From JBOGXB01 sp050694215 (lineage in GTDB: Bacteria; Actinomycetota; CADDZG01; WHSQ01): a stretch of DNA of 36,245 nt. A program made the position numbers and the translations under genes. The stretch spans positions 1-36,245 of the forward strand of contig JBOGXB010000013.1 in assembly GCA_050694215.1 (NCBI GenBank), given 5' to 3'. The notes under the pieces are model-generated. The model was not told where the DNA came from. It saw only the letters and a program-made list of their open reading frames with translations, and searched no databases. Below are positions 30,378-36,245 of this stretch, piece by piece. Position 1 is the first letter of the stretch. Each line of letters begins with the position of its first letter.

Positions 30378-30439
30378 CCACCCTTTTTGCCAACTGAGCT
30401 ACAAAACGCCATCCGGTTCTCGCCATCAAACGAGGGTGG
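30378..30439. repeat. Second intergenic element sharing a core with the qcrA-qcrB palindrome
   Basis: CCACCCT (30378-30384) and AGGGTGG (30433-30439) are complementary arms. Inside the left half lies TGCCAACTGAGCTACAAA (30389-30406), matching TGCTAACTCAGTCACAAA of the element before qcrB except at five scattered positions. The arms of the two elements differ in sequence but are each self-complementary. It lies 66 bp before the aconitase ATG. The core looks like the reverse complement of a tRNA D-arm, but no tRNA can be built around it. Confidence 0.5.
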
Positions 30440-30492
30440 CGCGGTCACCTTCCACATGTGGCGGCCTAACCCGGCAGGAGATTCCTCACCCG

Positions 30493-30498
30493 TACACT
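30493..30498 (+). promoter_or_regulatory. Candidate -10 for leaderless aconitase transcript
   Basis: TACACT ends exactly 7 nt before the ATG at 30506. No Shine-Dalgarno lies at useful distance; GGCAGGAG is too far upstream. Confidence 0.5.
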
Positions 30499-30505
30499 CC
30501 ACGCT

Positions 30506-32470
30506 ATGGCACTCAACGTCGCTCAGAAGCTGATCGAGTCTCACCTCGTAACCGGCGACATGACGCCCGGAAACGAGATTGGTCTGCGGATCGACCAGAC
30601 CCTGACTCAGGATGCGACCGGAACGCTGGTGATGCTCGAGCTCGAGGCGATGGGCCTCGACCGCGTCAAGACCGAGCTGTCGGCCCAGTACGTCGACCAC
30701 AACCTCCTGCAGACCGACGAGAAGAATGCCGACGATCATCTGTTTCTCTATAGCGCCTGCCAGAGGTTCGGGATCTGGTACTCGAAACCTGGGAATGGAG
30801 TGAGTCACCCGGTGCATATGCAGCGTTTCGGCATTCCGGGCAAGACGCTCATCGGATCCGACAGCCACACCTGCGCGGCGGGATCGCTGGGCATGCTGGC
30901 GATCGGGGTGGGAGGGCTCGAGGTTGCAATGGCGATGGCGGGGGAACCGATCTACATCGGGATGCCCGAGATCTGGGGGGTGGAGCTCACCGGTCGCCTT
31001 CCCGACTGGGTCAGCGCCAAGGACGTCGTCCTCGAGATGTTGCGGCGCCACGACGTCAAGGGCGGTAAGGGGCGCATCATCGAGTACTACGGCCCTGGAC
31101 TTGCACACCTCAGCGCCATGGACCGTCACGTGATAGCGAACATGGGGGCCGAGCTCGGCGCGACGGCCACGGTCTTTCCCTCCGACGAGGAAGTGAACCG
31201 GTTCCTGACCACCGAAGGGCGTGGGGATGACTGGGTGGAGATGATGGCCGACGATTCTGCCTCATACGACGTCGAGGAGCAGATAGATCTCTCTTCCCTC
31301 GAACCACTGGTCGCCAGACCCTCGAGTCCCGGCAACGTAGTTCCGGTCCGGGAGGCGGCAGAAGAGCAGATCTATCAGGTCGTGGTGGGCTCGTCCGCCA
31401 ACCCGGCTCTGCGCGATTTCGGAATCGTTTCGATGATCGTGGATGGAAAACAATCGCATTCGCGCGTCTCCTTCGATGTCAATCCCACCTCGCGCCAGAC
31501 TCTGGAGGCCCTGATCGACATGGGCTTGCTCGCGGGGCTAGTGCGCGCGGGAGCGCGCTTACATCAAGCCGGATGCATGGGTTGCATTGGGATGGGTCAG
31601 GCCCCAGCCACCGGGCAGAACAGCCTGCGCACGATGCCGCGTAATTTCCCCGGACGTTCGGGGACGAAGGAAGACTCCGTCTGGCTGTGCTCGCCCGAGA
31701 CGGCGGCAGCGTCGGCGCTTACCGGGCGAATCACCGATCCGCGTGAGCTGGAGGAGCTCTACGGCATGACGTACCCACGGTTCGAGCTCCCCGCGGATCA
31801 GAAGGTGAATACCGAGATGCTCGTGGCTCCGCCGGAATCGGGGGCAGGGGTCGAGCTGATCAAAGGGCCGAACATCTCATCGTTGCCGGAGTTCGATCCG
31901 CTGCCCGATCAGCTGAAGCTCCCGGTGCTGCTGAAGGTGGGCGACAACATCTCAACCGACGAGATCCTCCCGGCAGGGCAGCGTGTACTGCCCTTCCGCA
32001 GCAACATCGAGAAGATCTCTGAGTTCTCATTCGAGCAGATCGATGACGGTTACTACGAGCGCGCTTCGTCGCTCAAGGACGGGGACGGCCACGCGGTCAT
32101 CAGCGGTTCCAACTATGGGCAGGGATCGAGCAGGGAGCACGCCGCGCTCGCCCCTCGCTTCCTCGGCTTGCGCGTGGTGATCGCCAAGGACTTCGCTCGC
32201 ATCCACTGGCAGAACCTCGTCAACTTCGGGGTGCTTCCTCTCGAGTTCGAGGATCAATCCGATCACGAAGCAATAAAACCGGAGGACGTCCTCGTGTTCC
32301 AGGACTTACACGACGGGCTGAGGAGCGAGGGCCGCAACCTGACGGTCGAGAACGCCACGCAGCAGGTGACCTATCGGTTGCGGCATCGGCTCTCCCCTCG
32401 CCAGGTCGAGATGATCCTGAAGGGCGGGCTGATCCCGGTGTTCAGAGAGCGGCTGAAAGCCGAGCAGTAA
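30506..32470 (+). CDS. Aconitate hydratase
   Basis: 654-aa [4Fe-4S] hydro-lyase of the aconitase family, shorter than AcnA (~890 aa) and resembling the group of ~650-aa bacterial aconitases related to the mitochondrial enzyme and isopropylmalate isomerase. Cluster ligands are C123 (GSDSHTCAAGSLG) and C357/C360 (GCMGCIGMG). The swivel domain near the C-terminus contains GDNISTDEILPAG and SGSNYGQGSSREHAA, with the substrate-binding Ser/Arg. It interconverts citrate and isocitrate in the TCA cycle; homoaconitase or isopropylmalate isomerase activity is less likely as it is one polypeptide. No neighbouring TCA genes. Start supported by the -10 at 30493. Confidence 0.88.
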   Translation: MALNVAQKLIESHLVTGDMTPGNEIGLRIDQTLTQDATGTLVMLELEAMGLDRVKTELSAQYVDHNLLQTDEKNADDHLFLYSACQRFGIWYSKPGNGVSHPVHMQRFGIPGKTLIGSDSHTCAAGSLGMLAIGVGGLEVAMAMAGEPIYIGMPEIWGVELTGRLPDWVSAKDVVLEMLRRHDVKGGKGRIIEYYGPGLAHLSAMDRHVIANMGAELGATATVFPSDEEVNRFLTTEGRGDDWVEMMADDSASYDVEEQIDLSSLEPLVARPSSPGNVVPVREAAEEQIYQVVVGSSANPALRDFGIVSMIVDGKQSHSRVSFDVNPTSRQTLEALIDMGLLAGLVRAGARLHQAGCMGCIGMGQAPATGQNSLRTMPRNFPGRSGTKEDSVWLCSPETAAASALTGRITDPRELEELYGMTYPRFELPADQKVNTEMLVAPPESGAGVELIKGPNISSLPEFDPLPDQLKLPVLLKVGDNISTDEILPAGQRVLPFRSNIEKISEFSFEQIDDGYYERASSLKDGDGHAVISGSNYGQGSSREHAALAPRFLGLRVVIAKDFARIHWQNLVNFGVLPLEFEDQSDHEAIKPEDVLVFQDLHDGLRSEGRNLTVENATQQVTYRLRHRLSPRQVEMILKGGLIPVFRERLKAEQ

Positions 32471-32597
32471 GCTCGTATCACCCTCCCGCCGCCAGCGCGC
32501 GGGCGGCCGCGTACGTGAGCCGGACGGCTTCGCCCGTGGTTAACACAGGACGGCCGTCGGTTGGTTCTAACAGCTCGCTCGTGGTCCACTTGAGGCG

Positions 32598-33467
32598 ATG
32601 GCCTTGTACGAGATCAAGTCCGAAGAGCCGCTGGTTGCCCCCGTACTGGTCCAGGCCCTATCCGGTTGGGTCGACGTCGGCTCCGCAGGGACCCTGGCGG
32701 CGGCTCGACTCGCGGGCGATGGAGATCTCGTCGCGTCGTTCGACACGGACGCCCTATTCGACTACCGGACGAATCGTCCGATCCTCGATATCTCGGACGC
32801 CTCTATGAAGGAGCTCGAGTGGCCCGAGGTGGCGGTGCACAGGGCGAGCTTCGGCGGCCGCGATCTTCTCGTGCTCACCGGGACCGAGCCGGATCTCCGG
32901 TGGAAGGAGTTCGCGTCGGCGGTGCTCGACGTCTCGCTGCGGATGGGAGTTACGCAGCTCATCAGCCTCGGGGCGGTCCCTGCCGCAATCCCACACACAG
33001 TCCCGACGCCCGTTCTGGCCACTGCATCCGACCGCTCGCTGCTCGCCAGCGACCTCCCCGTTCTCGAGGGCGTATTGCGCGTCCCGAGTGCTGCCGTTAG
33101 CGTCATCGATCTGTATCTCAGCGAGGCGGGCATCCCAACCGTGGGCTTCTGGGCCCAGGTTCCTCATTACGTAGCGGCTCTCTATCACGCCGGAGCCGTG
33201 GCTCTGTTGAGCCGAACGGCCGAGCACCTTCGCGTCGAGATTCCGATCGAAGGGTTCGAGGAAGAGGCGCGCACCCAGCGCGCGCAGCTGGACCAGGTCG
33301 TCGACGCTCGACCCGAGGCGAAGGCGTACGTCGAGCGGCTGGAGCAGTTGGCGGCAGAGCAAGAGGTGCCGTCGGGCGAAGAGATTGCGGCAGAGCTCGA
33401 GCGCTTCCTCAGGGAGACCACAGACCCTCATCCGTTCGAGGACGGAGGCCCCGAAGCCGGCCCCTAG
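32598..33467 (+). CDS. PAC2 family protein (proteasome assembly chaperone-like)
   Basis: 289 aa. The PAC2 fold is indicated by VLVQALSGWVDVGSAGTLAA near the N-terminus, VLTGTEPDLRWKEFASAVLDV in the middle, the LISLGAVPAAIPHT strand-loop and VGFWAQVPHYVAA before a charged C-terminal helix (ARTQRAQLDQVVDARPEAKAYVERLE). Actinobacteria carry such proteins together with a 20S proteasome, but no proteasome gene is in this window and their role is not proven. ATG 32598 has GAGG close upstream. 127 bp separate it from aconitase; I see nothing distinct in that gap. Confidence 0.83.
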   Translation: MALYEIKSEEPLVAPVLVQALSGWVDVGSAGTLAAARLAGDGDLVASFDTDALFDYRTNRPILDISDASMKELEWPEVAVHRASFGGRDLLVLTGTEPDLRWKEFASAVLDVSLRMGVTQLISLGAVPAAIPHTVPTPVLATASDRSLLASDLPVLEGVLRVPSAAVSVIDLYLSEAGIPTVGFWAQVPHYVAALYHAGAVALLSRTAEHLRVEIPIEGFEEEARTQRAQLDQVVDARPEAKAYVERLEQLAAEQEVPSGEEIAAELERFLRETTDPHPFEDGGPEAGP

Positions 33468-33554
33468 CGCCCAAGAACCTCGTCCAGTGATTGCTCCGTT
33501 GGCCTAATGGCGACCTCGTACACTCCGTCCCCACGCAATCCTCAGAGGTCGTCC

Positions 33555-33965
33555 TCAGCCGGCTCTGTCCGGGCCTGCCCGCTCGATCTGGATGCGGATG
33601 AGGCAGCGCTGCTGCTTTTGCATCGCTGCACGATAGTCATCCCAGTCGGGATGCTCCCCGCCCGCTCGGCGGTAGTAGTCGACCAGCGGTTCCATGGCCT
33701 CGGGCAGCGACACGATCTCCGCGCGCCCGACGACCTGGATCCACCGGCCGTAGAAGCCGTCGTTCATCACGCATAGCGTCGCCCGGGGGTCCCGCCTCAG
33801 GTTGCGCGTCTTGTACGCGGTCTCTCGGCTGCTGATGATGGCGTAGCCATCCCCGTCGACAGCGGCCGAGACGGGGGTGGTCTGTACGCTCCCATCTCGC
33901 TTGTAGGTGACCAGTACGGCTCGGTGGTTCTGTTTCAGGAAGTCGCGTGCCATGTCCGGATCCAT
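33555..33965 (-). CDS. PPOX-class flavin/F420-dependent oxidoreductase
   Basis: 136-aa split-barrel protein of the pyridoxamine-5'-phosphate-oxidase-like superfamily. RAVLVTYKRDGSVQTTPVSAAVDGD, YAIISSRETAYKTRNLRRDPRATLCV and WIQVVGRAEIV are the standard strand order; the KTRNLRRDPR segment is the cofactor-phosphate-binding region seen in F420-dependent family members. That points to F420 rather than FMN, but this is inference. ATG 33965 is preceded by TACTGT 6 nt upstream (leaderless); an internal ATG at 33953 is possible. Convergent with the PAC2 gene. Confidence 0.82.
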   Translation of the reverse strand: MDPDMARDFLKQNHRAVLVTYKRDGSVQTTPVSAAVDGDGYAIISSRETAYKTRNLRRDPRATLCVMNDGFYGRWIQVVGRAEIVSLPEAMEPLVDYYRRAGGEHPDWDDYRAAMQKQQRCLIRIQIERAGPDRAG

Positions 33966-34246
33966 CGGCCCACAGTATCGAAGGCCACCGGCATCCGCGG
34001 TGCATGCCTCTTTGTGTGCCCGAGGCCGAAGAGCTGGGACGGCGCGCTTCCCCCGCGGGCCTCCGGGAGCGCCGTGGATAGACCAGCCGACTTGCCGTTC
34101 GTGAGGTCACCCACGAGCGCATCGTGCGCGAGCATCTCCCTTGTGGGAACAGATCGCAGAAGAGCGCGGCAACGCAGCCGGAGATGTCCCCTCTGGGGCG
34201 ATCGCCGGGATCCGGAAGGACCGACCCAAGGAGGGGGCGAGCACAC
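33966..34246. promoter_or_regulatory. 281-bp divergent intergenic region
   Basis: No convincing gene is seen. TACTGT at 33972-33977 (minus) is the -10 candidate for the PPOX gene. An imperfect G+C-rich hairpin can form around 34041-34073. AAGGAGG at 34228-34234 is the probable ribosome site of the flavoprotein gene, 12 nt from its ATG. Confidence 0.45.
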
Positions 34247-35608
34247 ATGGCCGACGAGCACGACCTGATTGTGATCGGCATGGGCGTGGGTGGCGAGGAG
34301 GTCGCATCACGCGCCGCCGATAGCGGCATGGACGTCCTATCGATCGAGCGCAAGCTCGTTGGAGGTGAGTGCCCCTACTGGGGGTGCATACCGTCGAAGG
34401 TCATGGTGCGTGCCGGCAACAGCCTGGCGGAAGCATTACGCGTCACCGGACTCGCTGGAGGCTCGAGCATCTCGCCCGATTGGGCGCCGGTAGCCAAACG
34501 GGTGAGGAAAGTGACGGCCGACTGGAACGACGAGGCCGCGGTCGAGCGTCACGAAGGCAAGGGCGAGACCTTCGTGCGAGGCTCGGCTCGGATCACTGGT
34601 CCCCACGAGGTCGAGGTCGACGGTCGCTCCTTCAAGGCGCGGCGAGGTGTTGTTGTCGCGACCGGTGGGGAGCCTGCGGTTCCGCCCATCGACGGCCTGA
34701 AGGAGGTCGATTTCTGGACCAACCGCGAGGCGATCGAAGCGACCGAGTCACCTCGATCGATGGTCGTCCTCGGCGCGGGTCCGATCGGGCTCGAGCTGGC
34801 GCAGGTCTACCGTCGCTTCGGTACGGAGATCTCGATCGTCGAGCTGGCCGAGCACGCTCTGCCGATGGAGGAGCCGGAGAACGGTGCCGCGCTGGGCACG
34901 GTATTGCAAGAGGAGGGCATGACCCTTCGGACCGGGGTCTCCGCCACCTCGGTGAAGCAGTCCGCGAACCGGATCGCGGTAGAGCTGGAGGACGGAACGG
35001 TCGACGAGGGTGACACCCTGCTTGTGGCGACGGGCAGAAGACTGAACCTCGCCGGGCTTGGCCTGGACGAGGTTGGTCTCGACCCGGATGCGAAGTCGAT
35101 CGAGACCGACGAGCACATGCGCGCCGGCGAGGGCATCTGGGCGGTGGGAGACGTGACCGGGAAGGGCAACTTCACGCATCTTGCCGTGTACCAGGGACGG
35201 GTCGCGGCCGCCGACATCCTTGGCCACGATCACAGACCCGCCGATTACTCGGCCATACCCAGGGTGACGTTCACGGATCCGGAAGTGGCGAGCGTCGGGC
35301 TGTCCGAGGCTCAAGCTCGTGAGAAGGGACTTGACGTCACGACCGGCATCGCCGAGACGGCTTCTTCTGCCCGCGGTTGGATCCACGGTCCGGGGGCAGA
35401 GCACGGAGTTACGAAGCTCGTGGCCGACTCGAACGCCGGGGTGCTGGTGGGCGCCTCGACTATGGGTCCGGCGGCCGGGGAGCTGCTGGGGCTGCTGGTG
35501 CTCGCCGTCAAGGAGCGCGTCCCCGTAGCTTCGTTGAGAGACCTGATCTATCCCTATCCGACCTTCGTCCGCGGGCTCGAGGACGCCCTGCGAGACGTGG
35601 AGGGGTGA
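34247..35608 (+). CDS. Class I pyridine nucleotide-disulfide oxidoreductase family protein
   Basis: 453-aa FAD/NAD(P)-dependent oxidoreductase of the dihydrolipoamide dehydrogenase/mercuric reductase family. GMGVGG at 11-16 binds FAD; the redox disulfide is C42/C47 in GGECPYWGCIPSK; GAGPIGLELAQVYRRFG is the NAD(P) site; GIWAVGDVTG is the second FAD motif. Where lipoamide dehydrogenase has the HxHPTxxE proton-relay motif, this protein reads YPYPTFVRGLE, so the catalytic His is absent and lipoamide is unlikely to be the substrate. The substrate is unknown. Start ATG 34247 begins the FAD motif; the frame to 34124 has no similarity. Confidence 0.85.
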   Translation: MADEHDLIVIGMGVGGEEVASRAADSGMDVLSIERKLVGGECPYWGCIPSKVMVRAGNSLAEALRVTGLAGGSSISPDWAPVAKRVRKVTADWNDEAAVERHEGKGETFVRGSARITGPHEVEVDGRSFKARRGVVVATGGEPAVPPIDGLKEVDFWTNREAIEATESPRSMVVLGAGPIGLELAQVYRRFGTEISIVELAEHALPMEEPENGAALGTVLQEEGMTLRTGVSATSVKQSANRIAVELEDGTVDEGDTLLVATGRRLNLAGLGLDEVGLDPDAKSIETDEHMRAGEGIWAVGDVTGKGNFTHLAVYQGRVAAADILGHDHRPADYSAIPRVTFTDPEVASVGLSEAQAREKGLDVTTGIAETASSARGWIHGPGAEHGVTKLVADSNAGVLVGASTMGPAAGELLGLLVLAVKERVPVASLRDLIYPYPTFVRGLEDALRDVEG

Positions 35609-35611
35609 AGG

Positions 35612-36184
35612 CTACGTCAGTGAACGAAGGTCTTCCTGTGTGTTCAGGTTCAGGGCGAATCGCCCGTCCGCGTCGATGGCTCCCCACTCCTCCCGTCCCA
35701 CCTCGCGCACGTCGAGGGCCGCCAACGCCTCACGCAACCCGTACCGGCCCCGACTCAACGCATCCGCGAGATGGGGGAGCGCGCTTCGGTGATAGACCGC
35801 GTGGAGCGGCTGCCGGCCCTCATGGGTCACCGGGACCACTGCGTCTTCGTCCGTGTGCCTATCGCTGAGTAGGCGGAACACTTCAGCATTTACAAACGGC
35901 ATGTCGACGGCAGCAACCGCCAGCAGGTCGTGCGGCGAAGCGGACAGCGCGGCGACGAGACCCGAGATTGGCCCGGCCCCAGGTGCTGCATCGGCGATCT
36001 CCTCGTACGGCAGGTTGCCGAACCGGCGTCGTCTTCCGGAGGCAAGCAGGATTGGGTCCGCGCATTCCGTCAGGCGTTCGGCGATCAGCCGAATCAGCGG
36101 CTTGCCGCCGATCTCGATCAACGCCTTGTCGCGCCCCATGCGCGTGCCGGCTCCTCCGCACAACACCACCCCGGTCATGTCCAT
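35612..36184 (-). CDS. mobA: Molybdenum cofactor guanylyltransferase
   Basis: 190-aa nucleotidyltransferase that attaches GMP to molybdopterin. VVLCGGAGTRMGRDKALIEIGGKPL is the MobA N-terminal signature (LxGGxSxRMGxDKA), AAVDMPF is the metal-binding strand, and QPLHAVYHRS and LNTQEDL are typical later motifs. ATG 36184 is used because TAGCTT at 36191-36196 lies 6 nt before it (leaderless); ATG 36178 is a second option. Convergent with the flavoprotein gene with 3 bp between stops. Together with the MoaB-like gene it shows that Moco is made. Confidence 0.9.
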   Translation of the reverse strand: MDMTGVVLCGGAGTRMGRDKALIEIGGKPLIRLIAERLTECADPILLASGRRRRFGNLPYEEIADAAPGAGPISGLVAALSASPHDLLAVAAVDMPFVNAEVFRLLSDRHTDEDAVVPVTHEGRQPLHAVYHRSALPHLADALSRGRYGLREALAALDVREVGREEWGAIDADGRFALNLNTQEDLRSLT

Positions 36185-36190
36185 GCCAAG

Positions 36191-36200
36191 AAGCTAACGT
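36191..36200. promoter_or_regulatory. Overlapping divergent -10 candidates at mobA
   Basis: TAGCTT on the minus strand (36191-36196) is 6 nt from the mobA ATG. TAACGT on the plus strand (36195-36200) is 6 nt from a GTG at 36207. The plus-strand frame from that GTG stops after 11 codons (TAG at 36240-36242), so it could be a leader peptide or a coincidence; a GTG at 36199 stays open to the window end. Confidence 0.35.
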
Positions 36201-36245
36201 GAGCACGTGTCCGAACGTCCAAAGCGCCGGCCCTCGGAGTAGGCC

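Noticed and set aside
30381..30409. Possible tRNA on the minus strand, because the core reads like a D-arm (TGTAGCTCAGTTGGC)
   Set aside because: No acceptor, anticodon or T-arm can be built around it: after TTGGC the sequence runs into A- and G-runs with no TTC-containing T-loop. It is better seen as part of the repeated intergenic element.
30167..31129. 320-aa minus-strand frame over the start of aconitase
   Set aside because: It overlaps the conserved aconitase N-terminus and has the composition of a shadow frame.
33637..34353. 238-aa minus-strand frame over the PPOX gene and the following gap
   Set aside because: It runs in a different frame from the PPOX protein, overlaps the flavoprotein start on the other strand and shows no domain.
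1..36245. Mobile elements, CRISPR arrays or prophage genes
   Set aside because: No transposase, integrase, phage or Cas-like protein and no array of direct repeats with spacers was found; codon style is uniform across the window.

Overview
The window is G+C-rich, gene-dense DNA with no insertion sequence, phage gene, CRISPR array, rRNA or convincing tRNA. It looks like a chromosomal piece of an actinobacterium, probably not a well-studied genus. The evidence is a three-helix Rieske protein (QcrA), a membrane-anchored diheme cytochrome c (QcrC), a cytochrome b with the PDWY variant motif, a DUF6328 protein, a PAC2 proteasome-chaperone-like protein, many GTG starts, and several genes with a -10 hexamer only 6-7 nt before the start codon (leaderless mRNAs). 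The assignment is inference from gene content; no marker gene was compared.

Layout. 1-4463 (minus strand): a coupled cluster of ABC ATPase, ABC permease, Fes-like esterase and second esterase, followed by an ATP-grasp ligase that runs off the left edge. 4487-7880 (plus): AidB-like acyl-CoA dehydrogenase, cupredoxin lipoprotein, and a response regulator with an HD-GYP domain behind a leader that can fold into a hairpin with a possible pseudoknot. 7992-10414: an RpiB-like protein, then the NAD-salvage pair pncA-pncB. 10429-11028 (minus): LURP-one/scramblase-like protein. 11183-19321 (plus): one long respiratory block, ctaC-ctaD-ctaE-membrane protein-ctaG-qcrC-qcrA-qcrB-small protein, which encodes a caa3-type oxidase and a bc complex, mostly joined by 4-base start/stop overlaps. 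19460-23885: Mut7-C RNase-like protein, dienelactone hydrolase (minus), a small acidic repeat protein, DUF6328 protein and PhoD-like phosphatase. 23982-27455: HAD hydrolase (minus), MoaB/Mog-like protein, fatty-acid desaturase with an operator-like repeat in front and a TetR regulator behind, and a DUF427 protein. 27457-30013 (minus): SGNH hydrolase and gamma-glutamyltranspeptidase. 30163-36245: doubtful small ORF, aconitase, PAC2 protein, PPOX flavoprotein (minus), a disulfide-oxidoreductase-family flavoprotein and MobA (minus).

How the genes work together. The central block is a quinol-to-oxygen electron path: quinol to QcrB/QcrA/QcrC to the CuA and heme-c domain of CtaC to CtaD, with CtaG delivering copper. 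Housekeeping around it covers NAD recycling, the TCA cycle, molybdenum cofactor and membrane-lipid desaturation under a probable TetR repressor.

Most notable: (i) CtaD keeps all metal and heme ligands but lacks the usual D-channel Glu (Trp instead) and K-channel Lys (Gln instead); (ii) a pseudoknot-capable leader before the HD-GYP gene; (iii) two intergenic elements, before qcrB and aconitase, that share a core but have different self-complementary closing arms; (iv) overlapping divergent leaderless promoters in a 23-bp gap; (v) the ATP-grasp/esterase/ABC-exporter cluster, which could be a small biosynthesis-and-export system.
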